Source: Actinoallomurus sp963799975 (GTDB lineage Bacteria; Actinomycetota; Actinomycetes; Streptosporangiales; Streptosporangiaceae). Taken from it: 64,000 nucleotides of DNA. The DNA is taken from contig CAWCZF010000002.1 of the NCBI GenBank assembly GCA_963799975.1, positions 1 through 64,000 of the forward strand, in the 5' to 3' direction. Of the stretch, positions 45,384-55,263 are shown in pieces. The position numbers and the translations under genes are program-made. A model generated the notes under the pieces. That model was not told the origin of the DNA. It made no database searches and worked only from the letters and a program-made list of their open reading frames with translations. Within the stretch, counting starts at the first letter, position 1. Every line of letters begins with the position of its first letter.

Positions 45384-46855
45384 ATGACACGATCGTCGAT
45401 CGTGACCGGCTCGTACTGGGAAGCCCACCCGTCTTCGCCCCTGCGCCCTGGTGTGGTGCACCTTCGTCTGCCGGATGTCTCAGTGGATCTCGCAACTGCG
45501 GCCGGGGTCTTCGGAGCTGCGCGTGTCGACCGGGGCACGGTGGCGCTGCTGCGTCACGTCCCCGCGCCGGGTCCGTGTACGTCGGTAGTGGATCTCGGTA
45601 CGGGTTACGGGCCGATCGCGGTGACGTTGGCGCTTCGGCAGCCTCGGGCCGGGGTGTGGGCGGTGGACGTCAACGAGCGAGCCCTGGATTTGGCGCGCGC
45701 TAACGCGGTCGCCGCCCGGCTGGTGAATATGACCGCGGCTACGCCCGAGCAGGTGCCGGACGCGCTGAGGTTCGACGGGCTGTACTCCAACCCGCCGATC
45801 AAGATCGGCAAGGACACTCTGCACGAGCTGCTTTCGCGATGGCTTGCCCGGCTCACGCCCGGCGCGACGGGCTGGCTGGTCGTCAAGCAGGCCATGGGCG
45901 GCGATTCGCTGCACGACTGGTCGAACGACACCGGATATCCCACCCGGCGAACTGGCTCCAAGCAGGGGTATCGACTGCTGCAGGTCAAGGCCCCGGCGGC
46001 AGCCGGACGGGCGCAGGACACGATCGACCCGGCCGATCTGGATCTCGTCAACCGCCGAAGCGGCCACCGCTGGAGCGTCCTGGGCCACCTGGCCGGCGGG
46101 TCGAGCGACCAGGTGTACCTGCTCGGCCAAGCTCGGCAGCGAGCGGTCCTCAAGATCAAGCACGATGCCTGGTGGGCCGAACAACTGACCAGGACCGCGG
46201 AGACCGTCGAGCGGTTGCGCGTCGTGGGGTACCCCACCCCGGCCGTGATCGGGGTCGGACGTCTCGACGGGGAGCGGTCCTATCTACTGACCGCATTCCA
46301 GCCGGGGCGCCCCGCACCTCGCTGAACGCGGACACGCTCGATCACGTACTGGAAGCCGTCAACCTGCACGCTCAGGTCCACCCCTCGCCGGTACGCGACT
46401 GGTCGGCCATGGTGACCATGTTCCTCAACGGCGGCATTGCCGAGTTCGGATTCCATCCGCATGTGCTGCCACTCGCCCGGCATGCCCTCACCCTGATCAC
46501 ACGACCGGTGCCGGCCCTGCCGGCCGGAGATTTCGTGCACGGTGACTTCACACTGCGCAACATGCTGTTCGGCCGCAAGCACCTCTCCGCGGTGGTCGAC
46601 CTCGAAGGCTTCGGAACCGGCAGCCGGGTCATCGACCTGGTCGCCCTCCTGCAGACCGCCGCCCACCCCCTCCACGGCGACACCACCATCGCCCAGCGCC
46701 TTGCCCACTACGCCATCGCCGCCGGAGGAAGCGACACCTTCGCCGCCTGCATGGTCCACCGCGTCCTCGCCGCGCTGGCTTCCGCCACCGAACATCCCGA
46801 ACAACTGCCAGACGCCCAGCAACGCTGCGAGGGGTTGCTCCGCCTACTCCGGTAA
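45384..46855 (+). CDS. class I methyltransferase fused to an APH-type kinase, frameshifted
   Basis: ATG at 45384. Residues 1-207 are an RsmC-like SAM methyltransferase: motif I DLGTGYGP at 70-77, AVDVNERALDLARANA as motif II, and SNPP at 135-138, the catalytic N-P-P-(Y/F) site of base N-methylases. A linker of ~20 residues leads without a stop into a phosphotransferase N-lobe (SVLGHLAGGSSDQVYLL, AVLKIKHDAWWA). Near 46310 the frame shifts and the kinase C-lobe continues to 46855 with the Brenner motif VHGDFTLRNML and VVDLEGFGTGSRVIDLV. Methyltransferase plus APH in one chain is unusual. The shift is probably a sequencing error or recent lesion. Confidence 0.7.
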
Positions 46856-47095
46856 CCGCGACGGCGCACTCTTCTGCCGCTGACCGCTCGCCCTGCCGCT
46901 GAGCGGCAACCGCGTAGCGGGGAATATCGGACACTGTCCTGGGTGGCAGGAAACCCGAGTGCTGTCGCTCGTGGGGCGGGTTAAGTCGTACCGGTGGACG
47001 CACCGAAGGCGTCAACCGCGCTCACGGCGGCAATATAACTTCAGCCTAAAATCTTCTCAACCGCCCAAGCGAATCCACAGACTACCGCGCGTCCC
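46856..47095. other. short intergenic stretch
   Basis: No gene-sized frame. It contains repeated GCTGACC/GCTGAGCGG-type purine/pyrimidine blocks near 46880-46905 but no clear terminator with a T-run. Confidence 0.3.
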
Positions 47096-47148
47096 GCTTG
47101 TGGATATGTGGATATCTAGGCACCCAAAGCCTTAACTAAACGACATTG
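47096..47148 (+). repeat. solo IS4 right-end remnant
   Basis: CTTGTGGATATGTGGATAT followed about 20 bases later by TTAACTAAACGACATTG, parallel to the right end of the IS4 copy at 22951 (TGTGGATATGTGGATATTGC, then TTAACTAAATGGCATTG). No transposase sequence of that family is next to it, so only the promoter-side terminus survives. Confidence 0.65.
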
Positions 47149-47149
47149 T

Positions 47150-47345
47150 GCCGCCGCGGATCGCTGAAGCCTGTACAAGAGAGAGCTCATCGACTTCCAC
47201 AGGTCATGGGAAGGAGTGATGGATGTGACCATCGCCACCGTGCGTACATCAACTTTCACCGAACCCAGAGCACCTCAAACCTCCTCCACACCTGCAACCA
47301 CCACAGAAGCCACACCGCCCTCGGAGGCCAACCCCCGATCGCCCA
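47150..47345 (+). pseudogene. IS3 and IS481 transposase scraps
   Basis: About 47170-47245 reads LYKRELIDFHRSWEGVMDV, an IS3 OrfB end related to those at 3600 and 20100. About 47255-47345 reads LLHTCNHHRSHTALGGQPPI, the C-terminal block of IS481/IS30-like integrases. Both are cut and frameshifted. Confidence 0.55.
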
Positions 47346-47477
47346 TGTGAAGAGCCCTGCGGGTCAATACAGCGCCGCTGGTGCCTGTGCTCGCCGGAGA
47401 TCATGGCCGAACGCCCGGCACTCGGCGGGGCCGGTTGCATGGCACCCCGCCGGAAACGCCGTCCGCGGCCTGAGGCA

Positions 47478-49817
47478 TCAGCGCACCGTCCTGCGTTCGG
47501 CGGCCCACACCGCGATCTGGGCGCGCGAGGCGAAGTCGAGCTTGGTCAGGATGTGCTCGACGTGACTTTCGGCCGTACGTTGCGCGATCACCAATGTGGC
47601 GGCGATCTCCTTGTTGCTCATGCCCTGCGCGATGAGGTCGGCGACCTGGCTCTCGCGCCGAGTGAGGATGGCTTCGGCGGGCGGTGCCTCAGTGGCGCCC
47701 GAGGAGGAGTCGTGCTGTCGGCTCGTCCCCTCCTCCAGCGCGTACGCGATGGCCTCCTCGACTGGAAGGGCCGCGCCATACCGGTCGGCGGCCGCGTACG
47801 CCTCCTCCCCGAGGGCCTCACGGATCCGCGCCTGGCGCGGATCGTAGAGTTCACGCAGACTGCCGATCTCAGCCGAAGAGGATCCGGCCGTCCGCCATGC
47901 TCTGTGGGCGGCGCCGTACAGGCGAGCGGCCCGCTCATGTTGTCCGGCCTCTGCCGCGGCCCAGGCCAGCGCTGCCAAGCAGGTGGGTATGCCGCCTTGG
48001 TCGTTGATCGAACGCTTAAATTCGAGAGCTTGCCGGTACATCACGGTCGCGTGCTCCGGCCGGCCTCGACACATTTCATCAAGGCCCGCTGACAACAGCG
48101 CCCAGGATCTGCTCCATTCCGCCCCGTGCGCTTCGCACAACGCCAGATTCTCCCTGGCAAAGGCCGTGGCGCGAGGATCACCGACGACCACGCTCGCATC
48201 GATCAACTGGTCAAGTGTCTGCCACATGCCGAACGCGTCGCCGTTGGCCCGATGACGCTCGAGGGCCTTCTCCAACAGGGCCAACGCGCGGGGCACCTCT
48301 CCCTGATAGGCCAGCGCCCAGCCGGTGTAGGTCTCGGCGTAGGCGAGGGCGGAGGCGTCCCCGAGGCGTTCGGCCAGGGAGTGCGCCTCCTCCAGCACGG
48401 CATGCGTCTCGGCCGCATCGCCGGCCATCACGCTGAAGTAACCGTACGCATTGAGGGCCTTGGCCCGGATGACCGTCGGCTCCGGAGCGAGCGCCAACGC
48501 CCGTTCGAGCCAACGACGCTTCTCCCCGTAGCTCCCGAAGGCGTCCCAGATCGCGAGCAGCGCGGCGGCCGTTCTCAGCCCGGCATGGGCCTCCCCCGGT
48601 TCGGTGAGGCAGAAGTTCATCGCCGCCCGGAGGTTGGCCTGCTCGGCCTGCATCCGCATGATCCAGGCGACCTGGCGTGAGCTGAAACGCTCCGCCTCGG
48701 CCTGTTCGGCGAGGCCCTGGTAGTAGTCACGGTGCCGGATCCGCAGGCTGCGCTCCTGGCCGGACGCTGCCAGCGCGTCATGGCCGTACTGCCGGATCGT
48801 CTCCAGCATGCTGTATCGCGCTATGGGGCCGTGGTCGTAACGAACCAGGATCGACTTGTCCACCAGGCCGGCCACCAGATCGAAGACCTGTTCGACGGTG
48901 ATCTCGTAGCCGGAGCAGACTTGCTCGACGGCCTCCAGGTCACAGCCCCCGCCGAACACCGACAGTCGCGCCCACAGCAGTTGCTCCTCATGCGAGCACA
49001 GTCCGTAGCTCCAATCGACGGCCGCCTGCAAGGTCTGATGACGCGGTAGCACCGTACGGGAGCCATCAGTCAGCAAGCTGAAGCGGTCCTCCAGCCTGCC
49101 GAGGACCTGCTCCACCGACAGCACCCGCAACTGCACCGCCGCCAGCTCGATCGCCAGCGGGATCCCATCGAGCAGCCGGCACAACCGCGCCAGCGCCGCG
49201 CCGTTCTCGGGCGTCACAGCGAACCCGGAGACGGCCGCCGCCGCCCGATCCACCAGCAGCCTCACGCCGTCATAGGCCCTCAAACCCTCAACCGGCGGGC
49301 TAGGCCCGTCATCGGGCACCGACAACGGGGGCACCGCCAGGATCTGCTCACCTTCGGCCTTCAGCGGCTCACGGCTGGTCGCCAGAACCTTTAGCCACGG
49401 CGCGACTCCCAGCACCTTGCAGACCAGTACCACACACTCGTCCAGCAGGTGCTCACAGTTGTCCAACACCAGCAACAGACGCTTGTCGCGCAAGAACTCG
49501 GCCAAGACGTCCAACTGTTCGCGCCCGGGTTGATCGGCCACGCCGAGGGACGCCGCCACTGTCTGGACCAGCAAGTCCCCGTCCCGCAACGGCGCCAGAT
49601 CGATCAGCCACACCCCATCAGGGAACGCCCGTCCGACCATGGCTGCCATCCGCAACGCCAAACGGGTCTTGCCGACCCCGCCGACGCCCGTCAAGGTCAG
49701 CAGCCGCCGAGCCGTCAGCAAGCGCCGGGCTTCGGTCAACTCTTGACCTCGGCCTACAAAACTCGTCAGGTCGGTACGGAGATTACCGACTTGACGCTTG
49801 GCCGCAGAGCTGCCCAT
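47478..49817 (-). CDS. LuxR-family STAND regulator (AfsR/LuxR type)
   Basis: 779 residues. N-terminal ATPase: LTSFVGRGQELTEARRLL, P-loop GVGGVGKT at 44-51, Walker B LLLVLDNCEHLLDE near 112, LKVLATSREPLKAEGEQIL and GIPLAIELAAVQLRVLS. A central helical/TPR-like region (about 370-690) includes WDAFGSYGEKRRWLERALAL and LAALAWAAAEAGQHERAARL. The C-terminal LuxR HTH (about 710-775) reads LTRRESQVADLIAQGMSNKE, IAATLVIAQRTAESHVEHIL. This is the LAL-like layout of actinomycete activators of secondary metabolism or transport. It is divergent from the polyamine operon but separated by 530 bp. Confidence 0.88.
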   Translation of the reverse strand: MGSSAAKRQVGNLRTDLTSFVGRGQELTEARRLLTARRLLTLTGVGGVGKTRLALRMAAMVGRAFPDGVWLIDLAPLRDGDLLVQTVAASLGVADQPGREQLDVLAEFLRDKRLLLVLDNCEHLLDECVVLVCKVLGVAPWLKVLATSREPLKAEGEQILAVPPLSVPDDGPSPPVEGLRAYDGVRLLVDRAAAAVSGFAVTPENGAALARLCRLLDGIPLAIELAAVQLRVLSVEQVLGRLEDRFSLLTDGSRTVLPRHQTLQAAVDWSYGLCSHEEQLLWARLSVFGGGCDLEAVEQVCSGYEITVEQVFDLVAGLVDKSILVRYDHGPIARYSMLETIRQYGHDALAASGQERSLRIRHRDYYQGLAEQAEAERFSSRQVAWIMRMQAEQANLRAAMNFCLTEPGEAHAGLRTAAALLAIWDAFGSYGEKRRWLERALALAPEPTVIRAKALNAYGYFSVMAGDAAETHAVLEEAHSLAERLGDASALAYAETYTGWALAYQGEVPRALALLEKALERHRANGDAFGMWQTLDQLIDASVVVGDPRATAFARENLALCEAHGAEWSRSWALLSAGLDEMCRGRPEHATVMYRQALEFKRSINDQGGIPTCLAALAWAAAEAGQHERAARLYGAAHRAWRTAGSSSAEIGSLRELYDPRQARIREALGEEAYAAADRYGAALPVEEAIAYALEEGTSRQHDSSSGATEAPPAEAILTRRESQVADLIAQGMSNKEIAATLVIAQRTAESHVEHILTKLDFASRAQIAVWAAERRTVR

Positions 49818-50348
49818 AACCCGAAGTTACCTTCCTGGGGGTGGGTGTCTGCGATCACCGCGTCGCGCGGGGTCTGTGTGGCTACAGGAACGCGAGCACT
49901 CCAGCAATACGGATGCGGAACAGTCCCGACCGGATGGATCGTATCGCCGCAGGTGCGAGCGCATATCGGGGAAGCGCAACCCCCCTGTTGTGTGCGACGT
50001 ACTGATATACTGAAGCCTCTGGACCCGGGCTGTCGGTGGTGGCCGAGGAGTACGACGGGGCGCAGGTGGTCGCCGTCCGCAGTGATCGCGTGATCGCGTA
50101 CCGGACATACCCGTCCCGGCCGTTAAGGGCGGGACCATTGCCAACCACCGGCAGTTTCGCCGCTCCGTCCCTGGCACGTGGCACTGCCGACAATGCTCGG
50201 TGCGAGGCACCTGCCAGACGACCTCGGCGGCGGTAGTCAGTCATGGCGCGGATGCTTCGCGGTATCTGCCTCGACTCGACTCATGCGGTTCATCGCTTGA
50301 CGGTCTGCATGAGGTGGTGGCTTTCAGGAGGTAAGGAGAGCCGAGCGG
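49818..50348. other. divergent intergenic region
   Basis: It holds the upstream regions of the LuxR regulator (minus) and the transporter operon (plus). AGGAGGTAAGGAG-type sequence at about 50325-50337 is the ribosome-binding site of the binding-protein gene. The plus frame 50036-50236 (VVAEEYDGAQVVAVRSDRVI) is protein-like for ~25 residues but then degrades; it may be a fragment. Confidence 0.4.
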
Positions 50349-51617
50349 ATGTCCTCGGAATATGCGCGCCATCCAGACTCCCTTACGCGCCGATCTTTCC
50401 TGTCGCGCACGGCGGCCGGTGCGGCGCTGGGTCTTTCGACAGGCTCCGGCTTGCTGAGCGCGTGCGACATGACCACGACCGGCCAGCGATCGTCGGTCGC
50501 CGGCCCCGGCGGTATCCCGCTCGCCCGCCCCGACCGGCCTGTGACGCTGCCGCGTTACGCCGACATCACGCCCATTGCCTCCGGGCTGCGCCCCGAGACC
50601 GGCCCGTTGGAACTCTACAACTGGATGGATTACATCAACCTGGACGTGGTCAAGGATTTCGAGCGTAAGTACAACGTCGGGGTGAGGGTGACCACATTCA
50701 GTTCGACCGATGAGATGTTCACCAAGATTTCGTCGGGAGCCGTTCATTTCGATCTGGTGATTCCCAGCCCGGAGGAGCTGGACCGGCTCGTCGCGGGAAA
50801 GCTGCTCCAGCCGCTCAACCTCGACTACATCCCGAATCTGAAGGCCAATGTGTGGCCCTGGCTCGCAGATCCGTGGTATGACCGTGGCTCACGCTACACG
50901 GTCCCTTATACCGTGCTGTCGACGGGCATCGCGTGGCGAGCGGACAAACTGCCTGGATTTGACCCGTCAAAGCTGGCTCACCCCTATGACGTCTTCTGGC
51001 GGGCCACCCAGATCAAAGGCAAGGTCGGACTGCTGGATGATGAGCGCGACCTGATCGGAATGGCAGTGCTGCGCAACGGCGGCACCGATGTCAACACCGA
51101 GGATCCGGCACAGATCGCCACGGCTCGGGACAGCCTGGTGAGGCTCATGCACAGCGTAAGGCCGAAGCTCGGGATCGACTATGAGAAGCTGCCCAACGGG
51201 TCGCTTTGGCTCCACCAGTCGTGGTCGGGAAACATGGTTTTGGCGCAATATTTCCTACCTAAGGGCACCAAAGCGAGTGTTCTGCGCTATTGGTGGCCGG
51301 GAAACTCACGCGGTGTGGTAACCAACGATCTGCTTTCCGTGCTTCGCGGGGCTAAAAATCCGGTGCTGGCACACCATTTCATCAACTATCTCCTTGACAG
51401 TCGGGCGGCCGTCAAGAATTTTGGCTTTGTCGGATTCCAGCAGCCGGTACGCGGCTGTGAACCGGACGCGCTGATCAAGGCGGGGCTCGTTCCGCCTCAT
51501 CTACGCGACACGTTGATGTCTGAATCACAGATGCGCAACGGTCTGGCCAAAGCGGCTTTGAGCCAACGTGGCCTGGCCCTGTGGCAAGACGCGTGGTCAG
51601 AGATCAAGGCGGCATGA
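50349..51617 (+). CDS. potD: spermidine/putrescine ABC transporter substrate-binding lipoprotein
   Basis: 422 residues. Twin-Arg signal (LTRRSFLSRT, Arg14-Arg15) and a lipobox LLSAC with Cys39, so it is exported by Tat and lipid-anchored. The mature protein is a PotD/PotF-type cluster F binding protein: LELYNWMDYINLDVVKDFER, FTKISSGAVHFDLVIPSPEE, TVPYTVLSTGIAWRADKLPG and a C-terminal QQPVRGCEPDALIKAG. The family binds polyamines, usually through a DxxW-type pocket; the substrate here is inferred. First gene of the operon. Confidence 0.88.
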   Translation: MSSEYARHPDSLTRRSFLSRTAAGAALGLSTGSGLLSACDMTTTGQRSSVAGPGGIPLARPDRPVTLPRYADITPIASGLRPETGPLELYNWMDYINLDVVKDFERKYNVGVRVTTFSSTDEMFTKISSGAVHFDLVIPSPEELDRLVAGKLLQPLNLDYIPNLKANVWPWLADPWYDRGSRYTVPYTVLSTGIAWRADKLPGFDPSKLAHPYDVFWRATQIKGKVGLLDDERDLIGMAVLRNGGTDVNTEDPAQIATARDSLVRLMHSVRPKLGIDYEKLPNGSLWLHQSWSGNMVLAQYFLPKGTKASVLRYWWPGNSRGVVTNDLLSVLRGAKNPVLAHHFINYLLDSRAAVKNFGFVGFQQPVRGCEPDALIKAGLVPPHLRDTLMSESQMRNGLAKAALSQRGLALWQDAWSEIKAA

Positions 51618-51636
51618 AAGGATCGGAGGCCTGGCG

Positions 51637-52533
51637 ATGCGTGCACCTTGGCATCGACGTGTTGCGGCGTTGCCGGGCATTGTATGGCTGTCTCTTTTCG
51701 TAGTTGTTCCGACATACACCCTTATAGCGGTCGCAACGGGACATGTCGACGAACTGTTCACGCCGGTACCGGCGTGGATTCCGGGCACCGGGAATATCGG
51801 GTTTTTGGACAAGGCGTTCGTCGGCGCTCTGCCTGGCGGTGAGTACTGGGCGACGGTGCGCAACACGTTCGTCTTCATCGCTGCAGCACTCACGTTGTGC
51901 ATGCTGATCGGCTACCCGGTCGCCTACTACATCGCGCGTCACGCACGGCGAACGAAGGTCCTGCTCGTGGCACTTCTCGTGCTGCCCTTCTGGGTCAGCT
52001 ATCTGATGCGCATGCTTGCGTGGGTGGGCCTGCTGTCTCCAGACGGCCAGATCAACAAGCTGATGGAGACGGTCGGCATCGCGCATCCCCCAGACTGGCT
52101 CGGCGGCCATCCACTGTCGGTGATCGCCGCCCTGACCTACGGCTACGTCCCATTCTTCATCCTGCCGGTGTGCGCGGGCCTCGACCGTATCGACCGCGGC
52201 CTACTGGATGCGGCGCGCGATCTTGGCGCCTCACCGCCACGGGTCTTTCTGCACGTCACACTGCCGCTGTCCAAGCCGAGCCTTCTGGCGGGAAGCGCGC
52301 TGGTCGTGCTGCCGATGTTCGGCGACTACTACACCAACGACCTCATCTCGGGATCACCGGCAACGAGCATGCTCGGCAACCAGATCAACCTGTACGTACA
52401 GGGCGGCCCGCAAAAGAATCTCGGCGCTTCGCTGGTGATCGTGATGATGGCCATGCTCTTGGTCGTGATGGCCTACTACGCCCGCGCCATGGCACGTTAC
52501 GGCAGATCGCCGACCAACGATGACGATCGATAG
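51637..52533 (+). CDS. potB: polyamine ABC transporter permease PotB
   Basis: 298 residues from ATG at 51637, with GGAGG 8 bases upstream; a longer frame is open but implausible. About six TM helices (PGIVWLSLFVVVPTYTLIAV first). The EAA loop reads GLLDAARDLGASPPRVFLHV, followed by TLPLSKPSLLAGSALVVLPM, the site that contacts the ATPase. It follows potD by 19 bp. Confidence 0.87.
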   Translation: MRAPWHRRVAALPGIVWLSLFVVVPTYTLIAVATGHVDELFTPVPAWIPGTGNIGFLDKAFVGALPGGEYWATVRNTFVFIAAALTLCMLIGYPVAYYIARHARRTKVLLVALLVLPFWVSYLMRMLAWVGLLSPDGQINKLMETVGIAHPPDWLGGHPLSVIAALTYGYVPFFILPVCAGLDRIDRGLLDAARDLGASPPRVFLHVTLPLSKPSLLAGSALVVLPMFGDYYTNDLISGSPATSMLGNQINLYVQGGPQKNLGASLVIVMMAMLLVVMAYYARAMARYGRSPTNDDDR

Positions 52534-52551
52534 CGTGAATCCGGCAATCCG

Positions 52552-53436
52552 GTGAACAGGCCGAGCAATCCGTGGGGACGTCCCCGATTTCTCGCCGTCG
52601 CTACATGGCTTTACATGGCTTGGGCACTTCTGCCGGTGGCTGCCGCAATCATCTTCTCGTTCAATGACGGGCGCTCGCGCAGCAACTGGCAGGGATTTTC
52701 AACGCGCTGGTGGTGGAGTGATCCGAGCCTATCGGTATTCCACGATCCGGATTACATTCGTGCGCTGACCCATAGCCTTCAGCTCGCACTACTCGACATG
52801 GCCATAGCGACTCCTCTCGGCACGCTGCTGGCGCTCGGGCTGTTCCGCTGGCGAGGCCGCGGCTCGCGTGCCGCGAACCTGCTCACGCTCTTCTCGCTGG
52901 TCACTCCGGAACTCGTGCTGGCCGTCTCGCTGCTCCTGCTGTTCGCTCAGGCCACGATCGTGCCGTTCTCGCTGATCCATCTCGGCACACCCGCTCAGAC
53001 GATCGGACAGGTGACATTCTCACTTCCCTTCGTCGTGGTGATCGTGCGGAGCCGCCTCTTCTTGATCGGCGGAGAGTACGAGGAAGTCGCCCGAGACCTG
53101 GGTGCCACTCCGGCGCAGGCGCTGCGCACCGTTCTGCTCCCGCTGCTGTCGCCGGCGATTCTGGCCAGCGCACTCATCGTGTTCGCGCTGTCGATGGATG
53201 ACTTCGTCGTCACCCAGTACCTGTCATCCGACCAGGCGACGGCAACCATTCCGATGTTCCTCTATGCCCAGACCCGTGGCGCGGCCACGCCCGCGCTCAA
53301 CGCGCTCGCCAGCCTAATGGTCCTGTTGACGTTGCTCGCCGTCGGTCTGGCCTTCGTGACCTACTGGCTGGCCTCGCGCCGTAGACAACGGCCCGACGGT
53401 TCGGCCGCACACGAGCTCAACGTTTTGGAGATCTGA
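52552..53436 (+). CDS. potC: polyamine ABC transporter permease PotC
   Basis: 294 residues from GTG at 52552. Six predicted TM segments (FLAVATWLYMAWALLPVAAA first). The EAA loop reads EYEEVARDLGATPAQALRTV, then LLPLLSPAILASALIVFALS and MDDFVVTQYLSSDQ, a PotC hallmark. Its stop overlaps the potA ATG by one base (TGATG). Confidence 0.87.
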   Translation: MNRPSNPWGRPRFLAVATWLYMAWALLPVAAAIIFSFNDGRSRSNWQGFSTRWWWSDPSLSVFHDPDYIRALTHSLQLALLDMAIATPLGTLLALGLFRWRGRGSRAANLLTLFSLVTPELVLAVSLLLLFAQATIVPFSLIHLGTPAQTIGQVTFSLPFVVVIVRSRLFLIGGEYEEVARDLGATPAQALRTVLLPLLSPAILASALIVFALSMDDFVVTQYLSSDQATATIPMFLYAQTRGAATPALNALASLMVLLTLLAVGLAFVTYWLASRRRQRPDGSAAHELNVLEI

Positions 53437-54590
53437 TGCACGAGCCGTGCGAGCCGCGAAAGCCACAGCCCGGTGGCGGTGAAATGCGACTGGTCGCGCT
53501 CACAAAGCGATTCGGCGAGTTGATCGCCGTCGCCGACATCGAACTCGATATTCTTTCCGGCGAGTTCTTCGCGCTTCTAGGTCCGTCCGGCTGCGGAAAG
53601 ACGACCACACTCCGGATGATCGCCGGACTCGAAGAGCCCACCTCCGGCACAATACTGCTCGATGGGACCGATCTCTCGAATGTCCCCGCACATCTACGTA
53701 ACGTGCACACTGTGTTCCAGAACTACGCGCTGTTCCCGCACCTCGATGTATTCGGCAACGTCGCGTTCGGCCTGCGGCGAAACAAGGTCTGCACCGCGGA
53801 GGTTCGCAGGCGCGTCGGGGAAGCACTCGAGTTGGTACGGCTCGGTGACCTGGCACGCCGGCGACCGGCGCAACTGTCCGGAGGGCAACAGCAGCGCGTC
53901 GCACTCGCCCGCGCCCTCGTGCTGCGGCCTGCCGTGTTGTTGCTCGATGAGCCACTGGGCGCGCTGGACGCCAAACTGCGCAAGCAACTACAAGCCGAAC
54001 TCAAAGCAATCCAGGAGGCGGTCGGGATCACTTTCGTACTGGTCACCCATGACCAGGAAGAGGCGTTGAGCATCAGCGACCGGATCGCCGTCATGTCCTC
54101 GGGCCGCATCGAGCAGGTAGGAAGACCGCGCGCCTTGTACGAGGAACCCGCGACACCGTGCGTCGCCGATTTCCTCGGTGTGTCGAACCTGATGACGGCA
54201 CAGGTCGATGGTCACGACCGGTTGCGGCTCGGCGAATATCGACTGCGCGTCAGCCGAGTAACGGCGCCGCGGGGCAGTGCCACGGCGATCGTCGTACGGC
54301 CCGAGCGTGTCGTTCTGGAGCGTTACGACGCACTGGGCGGTGAGAACCGCGTGCCGGGCGTGGTGGAACGGACTGTTTTCCTCGGCTGGGCGGTGCAAGT
54401 GATCGTGAAGCTGGCCACGGGGGTGACACTTCAGGCGCTGGCGGCCAATACCGGGGAAGTCGTCGATTATCCGCCAGGGACTTTGGTTCGTGCCTACCTT
54501 CCCCCCGAGTCGATCCGCGTGCTGGGCGCCGGACAGGTCGCGTCCGAAGGAAAGGCAGCAGAACCAAGCCGATCCTCGGTACAGCCATAA
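53436..54590 (+). CDS. potA: polyamine ABC transporter ATP-binding protein PotA
   Basis: 384 residues. Walker A GPSGCGKTT at 49-57, Q-loop VFQNYALFPHL, signature LSGGQQQRVALARAL, Walker B VLLLDEPLGALD, and switch His in LVTHDQEEAL. The C-terminal TOBE-type domain (about 285-375: VVRPERVVLERYDALGG, VVERTVFLGWAVQVIV) is the MalK/PotA regulatory extension. It completes a full importer with the three preceding genes. Confidence 0.92.
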   Translation: MHEPCEPRKPQPGGGEMRLVALTKRFGELIAVADIELDILSGEFFALLGPSGCGKTTTLRMIAGLEEPTSGTILLDGTDLSNVPAHLRNVHTVFQNYALFPHLDVFGNVAFGLRRNKVCTAEVRRRVGEALELVRLGDLARRRPAQLSGGQQQRVALARALVLRPAVLLLDEPLGALDAKLRKQLQAELKAIQEAVGITFVLVTHDQEEALSISDRIAVMSSGRIEQVGRPRALYEEPATPCVADFLGVSNLMTAQVDGHDRLRLGEYRLRVSRVTAPRGSATAIVVRPERVVLERYDALGGENRVPGVVERTVFLGWAVQVIVKLATGVTLQALAANTGEVVDYPPGTLVRAYLPPESIRVLGAGQVASEGKAAEPSRSSVQP

Positions 54591-54786
54591 GCCCGTACGC
54601 CTCCGACGAGTGATTTGCGCGGTGGCACAGCACCGTACGTGCCCTGTCCGCCGACTCCGCGGTCGACTCACTCCTCTGCCTGGCCCGCCGTACACCGGAC
54701 TGGGACCCGTCCAAGACAGAGTGGCGGGCCGCCGACGCCGCCGAGACCGATCTGGCCCCCTACTGCGGGGGCGACCGCTTCGGCGT

Positions 54787-54815
54787 CATGCTCCCCGCGC
54801 CCGCGGGGATGGTCC
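54787..54815. CRISPR. second lone CRISPR-like repeat
   Basis: ATGCTCCCCGCGCCCGCGGG then GATGGTCCC: the same 7-bp stem and GATGGTCC end as the unit at 21151, matching the actinomycete type I-E repeat pattern. No second copy at spacer distance and no cas genes in the window. Confidence 0.45.
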
Positions 54816-55009
54816 CCACCACACCCGAGTGTGCTTTCGCAGTCCCGGTTGCGGTGGGGAACGGCGGGAGCTGAGCGGGGGGCACGGTCGCGGTCAGGGC
54901 TTGCTCGCGCTATGGGACGACGTGGGCTGCGATGCGTGATCAGCGTTGCCCGTCGTCCTGGGGCGGCTAGGGCCTGTTTTCGAAAGGGCTGTCGTGGGGG
55001 CTGGCCCGG

Positions 55010-55201
55010 TCATCTGGGGGTTTGGTGGGTGGCCAGCCATCTCGTGAGGTGTTGGGTGGCGTTGTCGAGGTCGTTGGTGGTGGTGATCTGGTATTCGGTC
55101 CGGCCTTGCCTGTGTCTTTGAGCCGTACTGCGGCCGTCGACGGGCTTGAAATAGAGCCAGTTTCCGCACCCCACAAGATCCGGTCGACTCCGCCGTCGCA
55201 C
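55010..55201 (-). pseudogene. orphan protein fragment
   Basis: GCGNWLYFKPVDGRSTAQRH then GRTEYQITTTNDLDNATQHL is composed like a real soluble protein, ending WLATHQTPR at 55010. Upstream sequence gives no continuing domain. Possibly the tail of a lost gene. Confidence 0.3.
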
Positions 55202-55263
55202 GCCGATGTGCAGGTGAGGTGTGCGGATTATGCGGCTCGCCCCAAGATCATTAAGATCCGCGG

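Larger units (their letters stand above)
54591..55263. other. gene-poor stretch with a CRISPR-like repeat and fragments
   Basis: A plus frame at 54613-54873 (DSAVDSLLCLARRTPDWDPS, then GGDRFGVMLPAP) reads like protein but matches no family I know and includes the repeat at 54787. On the minus strand 55010-55201 a segment CGNWLYFKPVDGRSTAQRHR then GRTEYQITTTNDLDNATQHL is similarly orphan. No terminator with a T-run was found directly after potA. Confidence 0.35.

Noticed and set aside
47146..47565. Single plus gene of 139 codons
   Set aside because: It is an accidental join of IS3 and IS481 scraps with antisense of the LuxR gene.
49449..50093. Plus frame opposite the 5' end of the LuxR regulator
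   Set aside because: The minus strand encodes the P-loop region of a STAND protein; the plus product has no motif.
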